This document shows, piece by piece, positions 1 to 6,526 of a stretch of 44,643 nt of DNA. The DNA comes from a virus, in IMG/VR virus record IMGVR_UViG_3300037258_000517, positions 1 through 44,643 of that record; one strand, given 5' to 3'. Each line of letters starts with the position of its first letter. The stretch's first letter is position 1. The translations under genes and the position numbers were made by a program. The notes under the pieces are model-generated. The model did no database searches, was not told the DNA's origin, and saw only the letters and a list, made by a program, of their open reading frames with translations.

Positions 1-1
1 C

Positions 2-457
2 GATCTACGTCTCTTCGCTGCCGATTGCGCCGAACACGTTTTATACCTGTTCGAGCGCGATCATCCCAATGACCATCGTCCGCGCAAAGCTATCGAAGCG
101 GCGCGCGACTTCGCTCGCGGCAAAATATCGGACGCCGCAGGGGCCGCCGCATGGGACGCCGCACGGGCCGCCGCAGGGGCCGCCGCATGGGACGCCGCAC
201 GGGACGCCGTAGGGGACGCCGCATGGGCCGCCGCAGGGGACGCCGCACGGGCCGCCGCATGGGCCGCCGCATGGGACGCCGCACGGGCCGCCGCATGGGC
301 CGCCGCAGGGGCCGCCGCAGGGGCCGCCGCAGGGGCCGCCGCAGGGGCCGCCGCATGGGACGCCGCAGTGGCCGCAGAGATCGAGTGGCAGCGCGTGCAC
401 TTCGACGAAATGTTCAAGGATATTATGTTCGCGGAAAATCGGAAGGAAGCACTCTAA
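2..457 (+). CDS. Imm-5-like Ala-rich protein, 5' truncated by window edge
   Basis: This reading frame is open from the window edge to TAA at 455-457, giving 151 residues. It begins with an LRLFAADCAEH-type segment, followed by LFERDHPND and then a long Ala-rich tract (AAWDAARAAAG repeats). It ends in a charged tail (EIEWQRVHFDEMF). From memory this is the layout of the 'putative immunity protein Imm-5-like' family found in phages and environmental bacteria, whose function is uncertain. The Ala tract is encoded by a 12-bp minisatellite and should form a long helix. The stop overlaps the next ATG as TAATG, which suggests translational coupling to the metallopeptidase. The true start lies upstream of the window. 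Confidence 0.7.
   Translation, partial: DLRLFAADCAEHVLYLFERDHPNDHRPRKAIEAARDFARGKISDAAGAAAWDAARAAAGAAAWDAARDAVGDAAWAAAGDAARAAAWAAAWDAARAAAWAAAGAAAGAAAGAAAGAAAWDAAVAAEIEWQRVHFDEMFKDIMFAENRKEAL
131..370 (+). repeat. 12-bp minisatellite inside the Imm-5-like gene
   Basis: Twenty tandem 12-bp units of the form GMCGCCGYAnGG each encode a tetrapeptide [A/D]-A-[A/V]-[G/W/R], with one final V in place. The length is an exact multiple of 12, so changes in copy number keep the frame. All other frames across the repeat stay open and produce spurious Gly-Arg, Ala or Cys-Gly-Pro ORFs. Confidence 0.9.
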
Positions 458-993
458 TGGGCATTACCTATAACGAATGTGACGCCAATATCTACAAGCT
501 AATCGATGACGTGATGCACAAATATCACAGATCCTTGAGCGATCAGTCCGTGACCATCCACGCGGTCTTTGCCGAGAAATATGACGGCGACGGACTTCAA
601 CTTCCCGCCATCAAGTTCCATGGTCACGATGCTGCGGCGAAGATTCAGGTGACATCGCTACAGGACCGAGCACGCGGATTGCGCGACCTGAAACTGACCA
701 TTGACCGCTATTCATGGGACCGCATGACCGAGACGCGGCAAATCGCCATGCTCGACCACGAACTTGAGCACGTCGAGGTTAAGACCGACGATGACGGTAT
801 CGTCGTGCGCGACGATCTAAACCGGCCGAAATTGCGCCTGAAGATTCACGACTGGATGCTCGCTGGCTTCGCATCGATCATTGCGCGACATGGCGAGGCG
901 GCAGTCGAACATCGTGAGATGGTCCGATGGCAGGAGGAATGGGGCCAAGCGTGCCTCTTTCCAATGGTTGGGACGAAGGCGGTGGCGTCGTGA
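457..993 (+). CDS. Putative phage metallopeptidase (PhageMetallopep-like)
   Basis: A 178-residue protein with a zinc-protease HExxH motif, HELEH at residues 101-105, preceded by MLD. A later RPKLRLKIHDW segment (about 124-133) and an IIARHG tail complete the pattern I associate with the 'putative phage metallopeptidase' Pfam family. The substrate is unknown. The start chosen is the ATG at 457, with GGAAGGAAG about 8 nt upstream and a TAATG overlap with the preceding gene. A longer in-frame start at 151 only reads the minisatellite in the wrong frame. Its stop overlaps the next gene's GTG as GTGA. Confidence 0.72.
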   Translation: MGITYNECDANIYKLIDDVMHKYHRSLSDQSVTIHAVFAEKYDGDGLQLPAIKFHGHDAAAKIQVTSLQDRARGLRDLKLTIDRYSWDRMTETRQIAMLDHELEHVEVKTDDDGIVVRDDLNRPKLRLKIHDWMLAGFASIIARHGEAAVEHREMVRWQEEWGQACLFPMVGTKAVAS

Positions 994-1181
994 GAACCAC
1001 ACAAATGGTCTTATCCGTGTTAATTCTCTTTCTGCTCGTAACGACGTTGGTCTGGCAGTTTCAGATCGACGATAACCTAGAGCGCGTCCAGCACGATCAA
1101 CTCATCATCGTTCATAACGAGACGACGCTGGGCGATGCGATCGCTAATTGTAGCTGTTCAGAACAAACGGAGTGGAAATGA
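990..1181 (+). CDS. Small single-span membrane protein
   Basis: A 63-residue protein from GTG at 990, overlapping the previous stop as GTGA; ATG at 1005 is an alternative. Residues about 6-22 (MVLSVLILFLLVTTLVW) form one clear transmembrane segment. A short polar helix and a CSCSEQ tail follow. This N-anchored layout resembles small phage membrane or inner-spanin-like proteins, but no specific family is recognised. It couples to the next gene through ATGA. Confidence 0.5.
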   Translation: MRTTQMVLSVLILFLLVTTLVWQFQIDDNLERVQHDQLIIVHNETTLGDAIANCSCSEQTEWK

Positions 1182-1630
1182 CAAAGAGATATCTCACAAC
1201 TATCACCCTCAGCGCTCTTGCTGGTATTGCCGTCGCTGTCGCCGGCATCACAATCAGTAGCTGCACGCCCTATTACTCTCAAGAGAACCTTAAACGCACC
1301 ACTCCGACTTATCAGGAGCAGTGGGCGCACGATAAAGACCTTCAACCGACGCTGGGGTATTCAGGTGCATTCGCCTGTCACACCCCTGATGGCGGATGCC
1401 TGCACATGGCCTGCAACACCAAGGCGTCATGCGACTACATGGCTGAGGCTGAAAAGCGCTGCGGCACTCCGGCTCAACTGAATAAGCTCACCATCGTTGA
1501 AGACGATACCTGCAAATCAACTGAAGCGGCGACAAGCTATCCCTCATCGACCGTGAGCGCCATCAGTAATGGTAACGTCTACACGTATACCGGCGGCGGC
1601 TGGAGGACGACGGAGAGTACGGGGCGCTGA
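1178..1630 (+). CDS. Putative lipoprotein, Cys-rich, unknown function
   Basis: A 150-residue protein starting at ATG 1178 (ATGA overlap) with GGAG five bases upstream; GTG at 1172 is less likely. The N-terminal hydrophobic segment ends in ISSC, a good lipobox, so the mature protein should be a lipid-anchored periplasmic or outer-membrane protein. The body carries several further Cys residues (FACHTPDGGCLHMACNTKASC), consistent with disulfides outside the cytoplasm. The Ser/Thr/Gly-rich C-terminus looks unstructured. I do not recognise the family. Confidence 0.6.
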   Translation: MTKRYLTTITLSALAGIAVAVAGITISSCTPYYSQENLKRTTPTYQEQWAHDKDLQPTLGYSGAFACHTPDGGCLHMACNTKASCDYMAEAEKRCGTPAQLNKLTIVEDDTCKSTEAATSYPSSTVSAISNGNVYTYTGGGWRTTESTGR

Positions 1631-1639
1631 CGATTACGT

Positions 1640-1669
1640 TGGACAAGATGTTCTGTGGTGCGCTATAGG
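1640..1669 (+). promoter_or_regulatory. Candidate sigma70-type promoter
   Basis: TGGACA at 1640-1645, an 18-nt spacer and TATAGG at 1664-1669 lie in the only sizeable gap of the left plus-strand gene series, just before the lipoprotein gene at 1700. Matches to consensus are partial. Confidence 0.35.
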
Positions 1670-1699
1670 ATGCCGTCACGTCAACAAGGGAAGGATGCC

Positions 1700-1960
1700 A
1701 TGAAACTGACGCCTGTGTTTATTGCTTGTGCCGCGCTTGGGCTCTGGGCCTGCAATTCTAGCGCGCCTCCTGCTGGAGTGTGCGAATCGGGGGAGAATTA
1801 CGTCGATTGTTTGGCGGGCACAGCCGAGGGGTGTCCCAACGGCACACACGTCTATCAATGCGAGAACGGCAAGTGGGCGATGGTTGAGCAGAACGATGGG
1901 ATGGCTGGCAGCGGGGATGTCGCTGTTCCATTCGATGTGAATCGGGACGCAAAGAAATGA
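1700..1960 (+). CDS. Small putative lipoprotein
   Basis: An 86-residue protein starting at ATG 1700 behind an AAGGA ribosome site; the longer in-frame start at 1655 lacks such a site. The hydrophobic N-terminus ends in LWAC, followed by NSSAPP, which is a typical lipoprotein signal and tether. The body holds four Cys residues (GVCESGENYVDC, GCPNGTHVYQC) that suggest a small disulfide-stabilised domain. Function unknown. It ends in an ATGA overlap with the next secreted protein. Confidence 0.58.
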   Translation: MKLTPVFIACAALGLWACNSSAPPAGVCESGENYVDCLAGTAEGCPNGTHVYQCENGKWAMVEQNDGMAGSGDVAVPFDVNRDAKK

Positions 1961-2805
1961 AACTGACCATCTTTATAGCCGCGACCGCTCTATCGATTCT
2001 GGGGGTATGTGCCTTGGCTGCCTACGCGCAGCCGTCGCCCAAGCCTACGCCATCCATCACGTCAAATTGGTGCATCAACAATACCAGCGGTGCAACGCGC
2101 GTCGTGCTCAGTAAGAACGGCAAGCTCCAGGCCTGTCACAAGGGCGAGCAGTTAGTGCCAATCATCTCGCTCGACTCGGCACCGGCACAGCCAGCGCCCA
2201 GCGCCGCCCCCTCGAGCGACCCATCGGCAACGGCCACAGTCGCTCCTACGCCAACACCCGACCCGACTGCGACGGCCACTCCCGCACCAAGCCAGAGCAA
2301 CTGTACCGATTGCGTCATCGACGCTAATGGCAACGAGGTGGGGCCGCTGGAAGTGATCAATGCTCCCTATGATGAGGTGGTGCTTGAGATAATCGGTGGC
2401 GTGGCAATGGAGCTGGAGGTCTCACCCGTCGGCTTCGTCAGCCAATACTCCCAGCAGAACATCGATATGGTACTCTATTACCCGACCGCGGATTGCTCAG
2501 GGCAGGGCTACTTGGCTCTCTATGATCAAGGTGGCAGCGAGCAGAACATCCAGCCCATTGTGCAACTAAATTATGCCGAGGGGTCTCCATACGTCTACAA
2601 CAACGTGGTGTGGTATGCGCAGCCGCCTTATTCCTCGCTCACAATGAACTCGTTGCAGGGCTATGGCGACCCGACCCAGCCCAGCATCACGGGCTGTGAG
2701 ACACCGCGAGGAGAAGCGAATTATGGGACATTGCTGGTTGGCCCACCGGCCAGCTTCAACCTCAATAGCTTGGGGCTTACACCACCGTTTTCCGTACAGA
2801 GATGA
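1957..2805 (+). CDS. Secreted protein with Pro/Thr linker
   Basis: A 282-residue protein. Residues 1-25 form a Sec signal peptide ending in AYA before QPSP. A small Cys-containing domain (NWCINNTSGATRVV) comes next, then a Pro/Thr/Ala-rich linker at about 70-112 (PTPTPDPTATATPAP). The C-terminal domain of about 170 residues contains paired Cys (NCTDC) and many Tyr/Asn residues. Linkers of this type are frequent in secreted proteins of environmental bacteria. No catalytic motif is visible. ATGA overlaps at both ends place it in one transcription unit with its neighbours. Confidence 0.55.
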   Translation: MKLTIFIAATALSILGVCALAAYAQPSPKPTPSITSNWCINNTSGATRVVLSKNGKLQACHKGEQLVPIISLDSAPAQPAPSAAPSSDPSATATVAPTPTPDPTATATPAPSQSNCTDCVIDANGNEVGPLEVINAPYDEVVLEIIGGVAMELEVSPVGFVSQYSQQNIDMVLYYPTADCSGQGYLALYDQGGSEQNIQPIVQLNYAEGSPYVYNNVVWYAQPPYSSLTMNSLQGYGDPTQPSITGCETPRGEANYGTLLVGPPASFNLNSLGLTPPFSVQR

Positions 2806-3143
2806 GCGCTGAGTACGATATTCTGCTGCCATCGCAGATGTCGGGAGTGGCTAATCACCACTTTGAGTGTGAGAAGCGCATGGTCTTTGCCGTGCTGGAA
2901 ACTGCGATTAACGACCTAAAGTACAAGAAGACCAAGCGGTCGGTATATGACTGGCTGACCGACCTGAGCACGGAGCAGATCTTTAGCCTGCGCTGGGTCT
3001 GCGATTTTCTAAAGGTCGAGGAAGCGGAGCGGATAGCAAAAGCGATTAGAAGCGGGGTGAAGATTACGCTAAGGCGACGATCGGCGCCGCACGCCTATCC
3101 CCAAATGGTCGAACATAGAGTCAAAAAGAGGAAACGCGCATGA
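2802..3143 (+). CDS. Hypothetical phage protein with WL-FSLRWVCD motif
   Basis: A 113-residue cytoplasmic protein, ATGA-coupled on both sides. A helical segment (LETAINDL) is followed by YDWLTDLS and FSLRWVCDFLKV, then a basic tail (KITLRRRSAP, KKRKRA). The spacing AI-DL...WL...FS-WVC--L recurs in small phage and bacterial proteins I have seen annotated as hypothetical. The basic C-terminus would suit nucleic-acid binding, but that is inference. Confidence 0.5.
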   Translation: MSAEYDILLPSQMSGVANHHFECEKRMVFAVLETAINDLKYKKTKRSVYDWLTDLSTEQIFSLRWVCDFLKVEEAERIAKAIRSGVKITLRRRSAPHAYPQMVEHRVKKRKRA

Positions 3144-3418
3144 GGTATCTTCTACCAGCCACAGTGCCTATATTCCACGACCTGACATTAGACCAGATGG
3201 ACATCAAATCCCGATTCAACGAGTTGGGCTTCAAAGAGCTGGTGAAAGTTCACCTCTCGATCATTGCTACAAAGCCTAGTTGGTATCATCCCCTACAGTA
3301 CCGACGGTGGAAGAAAGACATGGCGGATTATCAGCGGGTCGTCGACTGCTTCCGCGCTGCATTCGCGCGCGGCCAGCAATTAGGGCTACCGATTCGCCGT
3401 CGTTCTACCCGTGAATAA
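3140..3418 (+). CDS. Small hypothetical protein, last of plus-strand series
   Basis: A 92-residue protein, coupled to the previous gene by ATGA. It is mostly helical and basic, with YRRWKKDM and a RRRSTRE tail, and has no signal peptide or recognised domain. Its 3' end overlaps the 3' end of the minus-strand lipoprotein gene by 14 bp, so the two series meet tail to tail with no room for a separate terminator. Confidence 0.45.
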   Translation: MRYLLPATVPIFHDLTLDQMDIKSRFNELGFKELVKVHLSIIATKPSWYHPLQYRRWKKDMADYQRVVDCFRAAFARGQQLGLPIRRRSTRE

Positions 3419-3800
3419 TCGCCAACGGTAGCGCGCTGGGATGGTACGCCGCAGGCGGATCGTCTGGCACTGGCGCTTTTAGGGCTGCCGGTGGCGGAAC
3501 AGCAACCGGCGCAACCGATCCGCAACTATACGATTGGACGCCCCACGCCAAGGTATCTATCGTCATCGTTCCATTGCTGGTTGGCGATGGTGCCGCAGCC
3601 GGAGCCTTGGCCATTAACGCACCACCCGCCGACAATGCCGCCACCTCGCCCGCCAAGGTCGTTATCGCGCCGATATAGTCAGGTCCGTTGATGGTGCTGG
3701 TTACGATGCGATCTGGCGGACAGGAGAGCGTGACGTGGCTACAGCCGCCCAGCATCAACAGACCGATTAGCGCTAACTTTTGTCCCAGGGTCTGGACCAT
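3405..3800 (-). CDS. Putative lipoprotein, last gene of late operon
   Basis: A 131-residue protein. A basic/hydrophobic N-terminus ends in the lipobox LGGC (about residues 17-20), then SHVTLSCPPD. An Ala/Pro-rich region and PPPAALKAPVPDDPPAAYHP follow, looking unstructured. The strong GAGGAGGAAA ribosome site lies before ATG 3800. The start overlaps the 3' end of the interrupted 64-codon gene in another frame. A small Pro-rich outer-membrane lipoprotein near lysis genes could be an outer spanin, but this is only positional inference. It ends in TAG. Confidence 0.5.
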   Translation of the reverse strand: MVQTLGQKLALIGLLMLGGCSHVTLSCPPDRIVTSTINGPDYIGAITTLAGEVAALSAGGALMAKAPAAAPSPTSNGTMTIDTLAWGVQSYSCGSVAPVAVPPPAALKAPVPDDPPAAYHPSALPLAIIHG

Positions 3801-3956
3801 TTACGGGTTTCCTCCTCGACAACATCCTTCTGCGATGCCCCATACCAGCCGCTAGGCGATGGATCGGGGGTGGCGGCTGGCGCAGCCTCCTGCATAAACT
3901 CGCCGCAGGTAGCGCAGCGCATCCAGTCGCGATACAGCTTCTCCCATTTGTGAACA
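3773..3956 (-). pseudogene. 3' part of a 64-codon CxxC gene interrupted by the IS
   Basis: Minus-strand coding sequence from the IS left junction down to TAG at 3773-3775. It contains KLYRDWMRCATCGEF, with a CxxC zinc-type pair, and a Pro/Ser-rich tail. Removing the element (3957-6526) and one copy of the 8-bp duplication joins it in frame to the 19-nt 5' piece at 6527-6545. The rebuilt gene has exactly 65 codons including the stop (MSDCVHKWEKLYRDW...WDKS) and adds an upstream Cys-x-His. It is probably a small zinc-ribbon protein. As present, the gene is inactivated. Confidence 0.8.
3949..3956. repeat. Target-site duplication, left copy
   Basis: TGTGAACA directly flanks the left end of the element and is repeated exactly at 6527-6534. 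Eight bases is the duplication size known for the IS1595 family. Confidence 0.85.
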
Positions 3957-3981
3957 GGGAATTATGTCTCACTTGACAGTA
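3957..3981. repeat. Left terminal inverted repeat of IS
   Basis: 25 bp starting GGGAATTATGT; pairs with 6502-6526 at 20 of 25 positions. The innermost seven bases (GACAGTA) are also identical. Confidence 0.85.
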
Positions 3982-4001
3982 GAACCTCGGTGCGCTAATC
4001 T
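3973..4001 (+). promoter_or_regulatory. Transposase promoter starting within the IS end
   Basis: A perfect -35 hexamer TTGACA at 3973-3978, a 17-nt spacer and TAATCT at 3996-4001. Transcription should begin about 4008, only a few bases before the ATG at 4011, so the mRNA would be leaderless or nearly so. No ribosome site is visible. Confidence 0.65.
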
Positions 4002-4010
4002 CCAATCATT

Positions 4011-4940
4011 ATGGACGAGAAAGTAGAAGCAGGTAAGCCACTCACGACTCAGCCAAGCATGACGCTCCGTCAGCTACGCGACCGATTCAAGACGGAAGAC
4101 GATTGCAAGGTGTTTATCCGCGATAGCCGCTGGCCTGATGGCGTCCGCTGTCCGCGTTGCGGCAACGATAAGGTCTATACCCTTAGGCAACCTTGGAAAT
4201 GGCAGTGCCAGAGCGCCAAGTGCGGCAAGAAGGGCTATCGCTTCGGCGTCCTAACCAAGACGATCTTCGAGAACACCAAATATCCGCTCAGGGTATGGTT
4301 CGAAGTCGGCTATCTGATTTGCCAGTCCAAGAAAGGTATGAGCGCCCTACAGCTACATCGTCAAATCGGTAGCGGCGATTATCGCACTGCTTGGTATATG
4401 GTTCACCGTTTCAGAGCGGCGATGCAAAACGAAGAATTCAAGCAGCTAACAGGCGAAGTTGAAGTTGACGAAACCTATGTCGGGGGCAAGGAAAAGAATC
4501 GCCATTGGAACAAACGCCAGCACAAGAAGGGCGGACCTCGCACGTTCGGCAGCGTCGGCGGGGTCGGCGCCATCGCGCGCAAGGGCAATGTCATAGCCCA
4601 AGTAATCGAGAACCTGAGCGCCGATACCCTGAGCACCTTTGTCGAGAAGGCCGTAGCCGACAAGGTGGAATTGCTCGTTACCGACGAAGCGCGCGGCTAC
4701 AACGATCTCAAGTACTTCTATCCGCATGAAGTCGTGAAGCACAGCAGCGAGGAATACGTGCGCGGCAACGTGCATACGAACTCGATTGAATCGTTTTGGG
4801 CTTTACTAAAGCGCGGGATTATCGGGACGTACCACCAAGTCGGCAAGGCCTATCTGCCGCTGTATCTGGCCGAATTCACCTTCCGCCACAACGAGCGTAA
4901 GAATCCTGACATCTTTGAGAAATTGATTTCATCTTGCTAG
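4011..4940 (+). CDS. IS1595-family (ISXO2-like) transposase
   Basis: A 309-residue transposase. An N-terminal zinc ribbon is formed by C47/C50 (CPRCG) and C66/C71. The ISXO2-like DDE core has D153 in VEVDETYVGGK, D225 in LVTDEARGY and E260 in HTNSIESFWALLKRGI. The C-terminal YLAEFTFRHNERK block is also typical. The length matches the family and all catalytic residues are present, so it should be active. The start is set by the promoter immediately upstream. It ends in TAG and lies on the strand opposite to the phage late operon and to the two main cargo genes. Confidence 0.93.
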   Translation: MDEKVEAGKPLTTQPSMTLRQLRDRFKTEDDCKVFIRDSRWPDGVRCPRCGNDKVYTLRQPWKWQCQSAKCGKKGYRFGVLTKTIFENTKYPLRVWFEVGYLICQSKKGMSALQLHRQIGSGDYRTAWYMVHRFRAAMQNEEFKQLTGEVEVDETYVGGKEKNRHWNKRQHKKGGPRTFGSVGGVGAIARKGNVIAQVIENLSADTLSTFVEKAVADKVELLVTDEARGYNDLKYFYPHEVVKHSSEEYVRGNVHTNSIESFWALLKRGIIGTYHQVGKAYLPLYLAEFTFRHNERKNPDIFEKLISSC

Positions 4941-5004
4941 CCGACCTGCTACTAACATGAAAGCGCTTCGCAGCAATCGCAGCAAAAGGAGGAGATACGA
5001 ATAA

Positions 5005-5199
5005 ATGCTTTCATCGTATTATGGCATAAGTGTCTCTCCCCAATTTGGACCGAATCCACTAGGCCACAAAATCACAATCTTAGATCTGAATGACTTGAAC
5101 CCCCGCAGGGACGGAGAAGTCTCCGATTTCATGGACCAAGCCGAATTTGAGCGCTTCCTGCGGCGACAAATAAATCTCTCGACTCCGCTTCGAAAGTAA
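5005..5199 (+). CDS. Small ORF in IS, possible cargo
   Basis: A 64-residue ORF preceded by a strong GGAGGAG ribosome site about 10 nt before the ATG, downstream of the transposase on the same strand. The protein is mixed and acidic in the middle (LDLNDLNPRRDGEVSDFMDQAEFERFLRRQ), with no recognised domain. Its last 120 bp are antisense to the ClpP-like gene, whose C-terminus is better supported, so one of the two may end differently or this ORF may be spurious. Confidence 0.35.
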   Translation: MLSSYYGISVSPQFGPNPLGHKITILDLNDLNPRRDGEVSDFMDQAEFERFLRRQINLSTPLRK

Positions 5200-5637
5200 T
5201 ATTTCGTCGGTAATTGTAGTTCTGGCGCGGAAGATTTGATCGGTCCGATCATCTTCAGCATCTGCGTACGCAACGGCTGATTTTAGTTCCTGCCCATTTA
5301 TGGCCACAGGGTATGGGCCTACTGTTGTCGCATGAATCAGAAACAAGGAATTGTCAGTAGCATAGCGAACCTCTGCCGCTACGAATGCGATGGCAGCGAT
5401 CGAAGCAATCAATCCAGTCGCATGTAAAATCATCTTAACCGGCAACGCTCTAATGTGATTGTACAAATAAATCCCATCAGCCACCGCGCCACCAAATGAA
5501 TTTAGACAAAGATAAATGAAGTCAGCGTTGTTGTTGGACGCGATGTTAAGCGCTTGGCATAAACGAGTCACGCTCGCAGTATCAATCACGCTAGTATATC
5601 CGTAATAAGTCACATTCTTGCCTGTTAGATCGATCAT
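5080..5637 (-). CDS. ClpP-like serine protease, IS cargo
   Basis: 185 residues from ATG 5637; the frame extends upstream to 5703 but that part looks non-coding. ClpP-fold motifs are present: LNSFGGAVADGIYLYN (about 46-60) for the SPGG turn, GLIASIAAIAF with candidate catalytic S79, and FLIHAT with H102. The C-terminal REIYLSPQEALKFGLVHEI matches the usual ClpP ending. Family members degrade proteins with a Clp ATPase, but self-standing forms also act as maturation or signal-peptide peptidases. It is shorter than standard ClpP and its partner is unknown. The coding direction matches the late operon. Confidence 0.72.
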   Translation of the reverse strand: MIDLTGKNVTYYGYTSVIDTASVTRLCQALNIASNNNADFIYLCLNSFGGAVADGIYLYNHIRALPVKMILHATGLIASIAAIAFVAAEVRYATDNSLFLIHATTVGPYPVAINGQELKSAVAYADAEDDRTDQIFRARTTITDEILLSKRSREIYLSPQEALKFGLVHEIGDFSVPAGVQVIQI

Positions 5638-5690
5638 TTTGAGGTATTCCCGCTTTCTCGATTTAGACGTGATGTGACATACTGGAAGCC

Positions 5691-5825
5691 ATGCCGAAGT
5701 CATTGGAGATCAACTCACACGGCCTTGAGTTCGACCAGTTTATGAAGGCAATCGCTCGCGTTCCGGTTGAAAAGCCGGAGCGTAAGAAGCGAACGAAGAA
5801 GAAGGCGGCCCCGAAGAACCGCTAA
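5691..5825 (+). CDS. Small basic protein in IS
   Basis: A 44-residue ORF divergent from the ClpP-like gene. The N-terminal half is mixed (MPKSLEINSHGLEFDQFMKA) and the C-terminal half is strongly basic (KPERKKRTKKKAAPKNR), which would suit nucleic-acid binding. No clear ribosome site. It is followed by a GC-rich hairpin. Confidence 0.4.
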   Translation: MPKSLEINSHGLEFDQFMKAIARVPVEKPERKKRTKKKAAPKNR

Positions 5826-5844
5826 CCGCTCCCTAATAAGGGAA

Positions 5845-5868
5845 GAAGGCCCCCTTTCGAGGGCCTTC
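5845..5868 (+). terminator. Possible hairpin terminator after small ORF
   Basis: Stem GAAGGCCC/GGGCCTTC with an 8-nt loop, 20 bp after the stop of the small basic ORF. There is no T-run afterwards, so intrinsic termination would be weak. Confidence 0.4.
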
Positions 5869-5948
5869 CATTGGGCGGGGCTATGAACTATTATTGAACG
5901 TGTTCATGTATCCTCCTGCTAAGGCGTCGGTCAACGACGCCAAGCTTC

Positions 5949-5990
5949 GCGCCGCTAGTGTTAGCACCACTAGCGGCGCAAGTTTTTATA
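5949..5990 (+). terminator. Rho-independent terminator inside IS
   Basis: A perfect 12-bp stem (GCGCCGCTAGTG and its complement) with a 7-nt loop, followed by a run of five T on the plus strand. A second 7-bp hairpin lies at 5923-5941. It should stop plus-strand transcription before the convergent winged-helix gene, and the hairpin may also act downstream of that gene. Confidence 0.75.
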
Positions 5991-6501
5991 GGGCATAGGT
6001 ACTTGGAGCAGGACGCTTTATTTTGCCGCTGTTCATGTAGCCGCATAGGGTGCTGACGAGCGTTGCTTCCGCTAGATTTGGTTTCCCTTTTGCCCGGACC
6101 TGTTCCAAAATTTCCTTGACGTGTACTGGCCTTGCGGCTTGGCGCAGAACTTCTAACGCGAGTGCTCCAATCGATCCGGGTACTATCCGCGATCCAATCG
6201 GTGCTACGCCGTTGCCGTTCCCATCGCCATCTGTGAGCAAGGACTTAGCTTTCCTGAGCGTATCAAGCTGAGCCGCTATCAATCCGAGCCGTTGAACTAA
6301 TGGCTGCAACCGCTCTGTTTCGGCTTCTAGTTCCTTTATTTTGCTGTCGATGTCCATAGTGTCTACCGCTGAATCCATATTATCGGATTCGCCGATGGTG
6401 TCAATAGCGGTAGAACCGTTAGTCTGTGGATAGGGGTTGCTGTTACATATGGCTGCAATCCGACCTGTCACGTCTGCGCTATTATATCGCTTTTCATCCA
6501 T
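5986..6501 (-). CDS. Coiled-coil plus HARE-like winged-helix protein, IS cargo
   Basis: 171 residues from ATG 6501, or 130 from the internal ATG at 6378. Residues about 50-95 form a coiled coil (KIKELEAETERLQPLVQRL). A Gly/Asn linker follows. The C-terminus (GALALEVLRQAARPVHVKEI ... STLCGYMNSGKIKR) looks like a HARE-type or RpoE-delta-like winged helix. Such domains bind DNA or regulate transcription, which would suit element control. A TATAAT lies inside the reading frame, so the real start could be the downstream ATG. The first four residues (MDEK) equal those of the transposase. Confidence 0.6.
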   Translation of the reverse strand: MDEKRYNSADVTGRIAAICNSNPYPQTNGSTAIDTIGESDNMDSAVDTMDIDSKIKELEAETERLQPLVQRLGLIAAQLDTLRKAKSLLTDGDGNGNGVAPIGSRIVPGSIGALALEVLRQAARPVHVKEILEQVRAKGKPNLAEATLVSTLCGYMNSGKIKRPAPSTYAL

Positions 6502-6510
6502 TACTGTCTA
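6481..6510 (-). promoter_or_regulatory. Candidate promoter starting in the right IS end
   Basis: On the minus strand TAGACA (6510-6505), an 18-nt spacer and a perfect TATAAT (6486-6481). The -35 falls in the inverted repeat, mirroring the left end. Transcription would start near 6475, downstream of the ATG at 6501, favouring the later start of the winged-helix gene. Confidence 0.45.
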
Positions 6511-6526
6511 CTCCAACATAATTCCC
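6502..6526. repeat. Right terminal inverted repeat of IS
   Basis: 25 bp ending in ATTCCC; the inverted copy of the left end, with 20 of 25 positions matching. Confidence 0.85.

Larger units (their letters stand above)
3957..6526. mobile_element. IS1595-family element with passenger genes
   Basis: A 2,570-bp element bounded by 25-bp inverted repeats that begin GGGAATTATGT and agree at 20 of 25 positions, flanked by the 8-bp repeat TGTGAACA. It encodes an IS1595/ISXO2-type transposase (plus), a ClpP-like protease (minus), a coiled-coil/HARE-like winged-helix protein (minus) and up to two small plus-strand ORFs. Typical family members carry little besides the transposase; forms with cargo genes are known. 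It sits inside the phage late operon, where it has split a small gene. The clean junctions suggest a recent insertion. Confidence 0.85.

Noticed and set aside
131-370. CRISPR-like or regulatory array
   Set aside because: Units are 12 bp with no spacers and are translated in frame.
151-456. Gly-Arg-rich N-terminus extending the metallopeptidase to 280 residues
   Set aside because: It is the 12-bp minisatellite read in the wrong frame. The Ala-rich frame has a real N-terminal domain and ends at TAA 455-457, coupled to ATG 457.
3739-4005. 88-aa minus-strand ORF crossing the left IS junction
   Set aside because: Runs from IS sequence into flanking DNA in the wrong frame; the rebuilt 64-codon gene explains the same bases.
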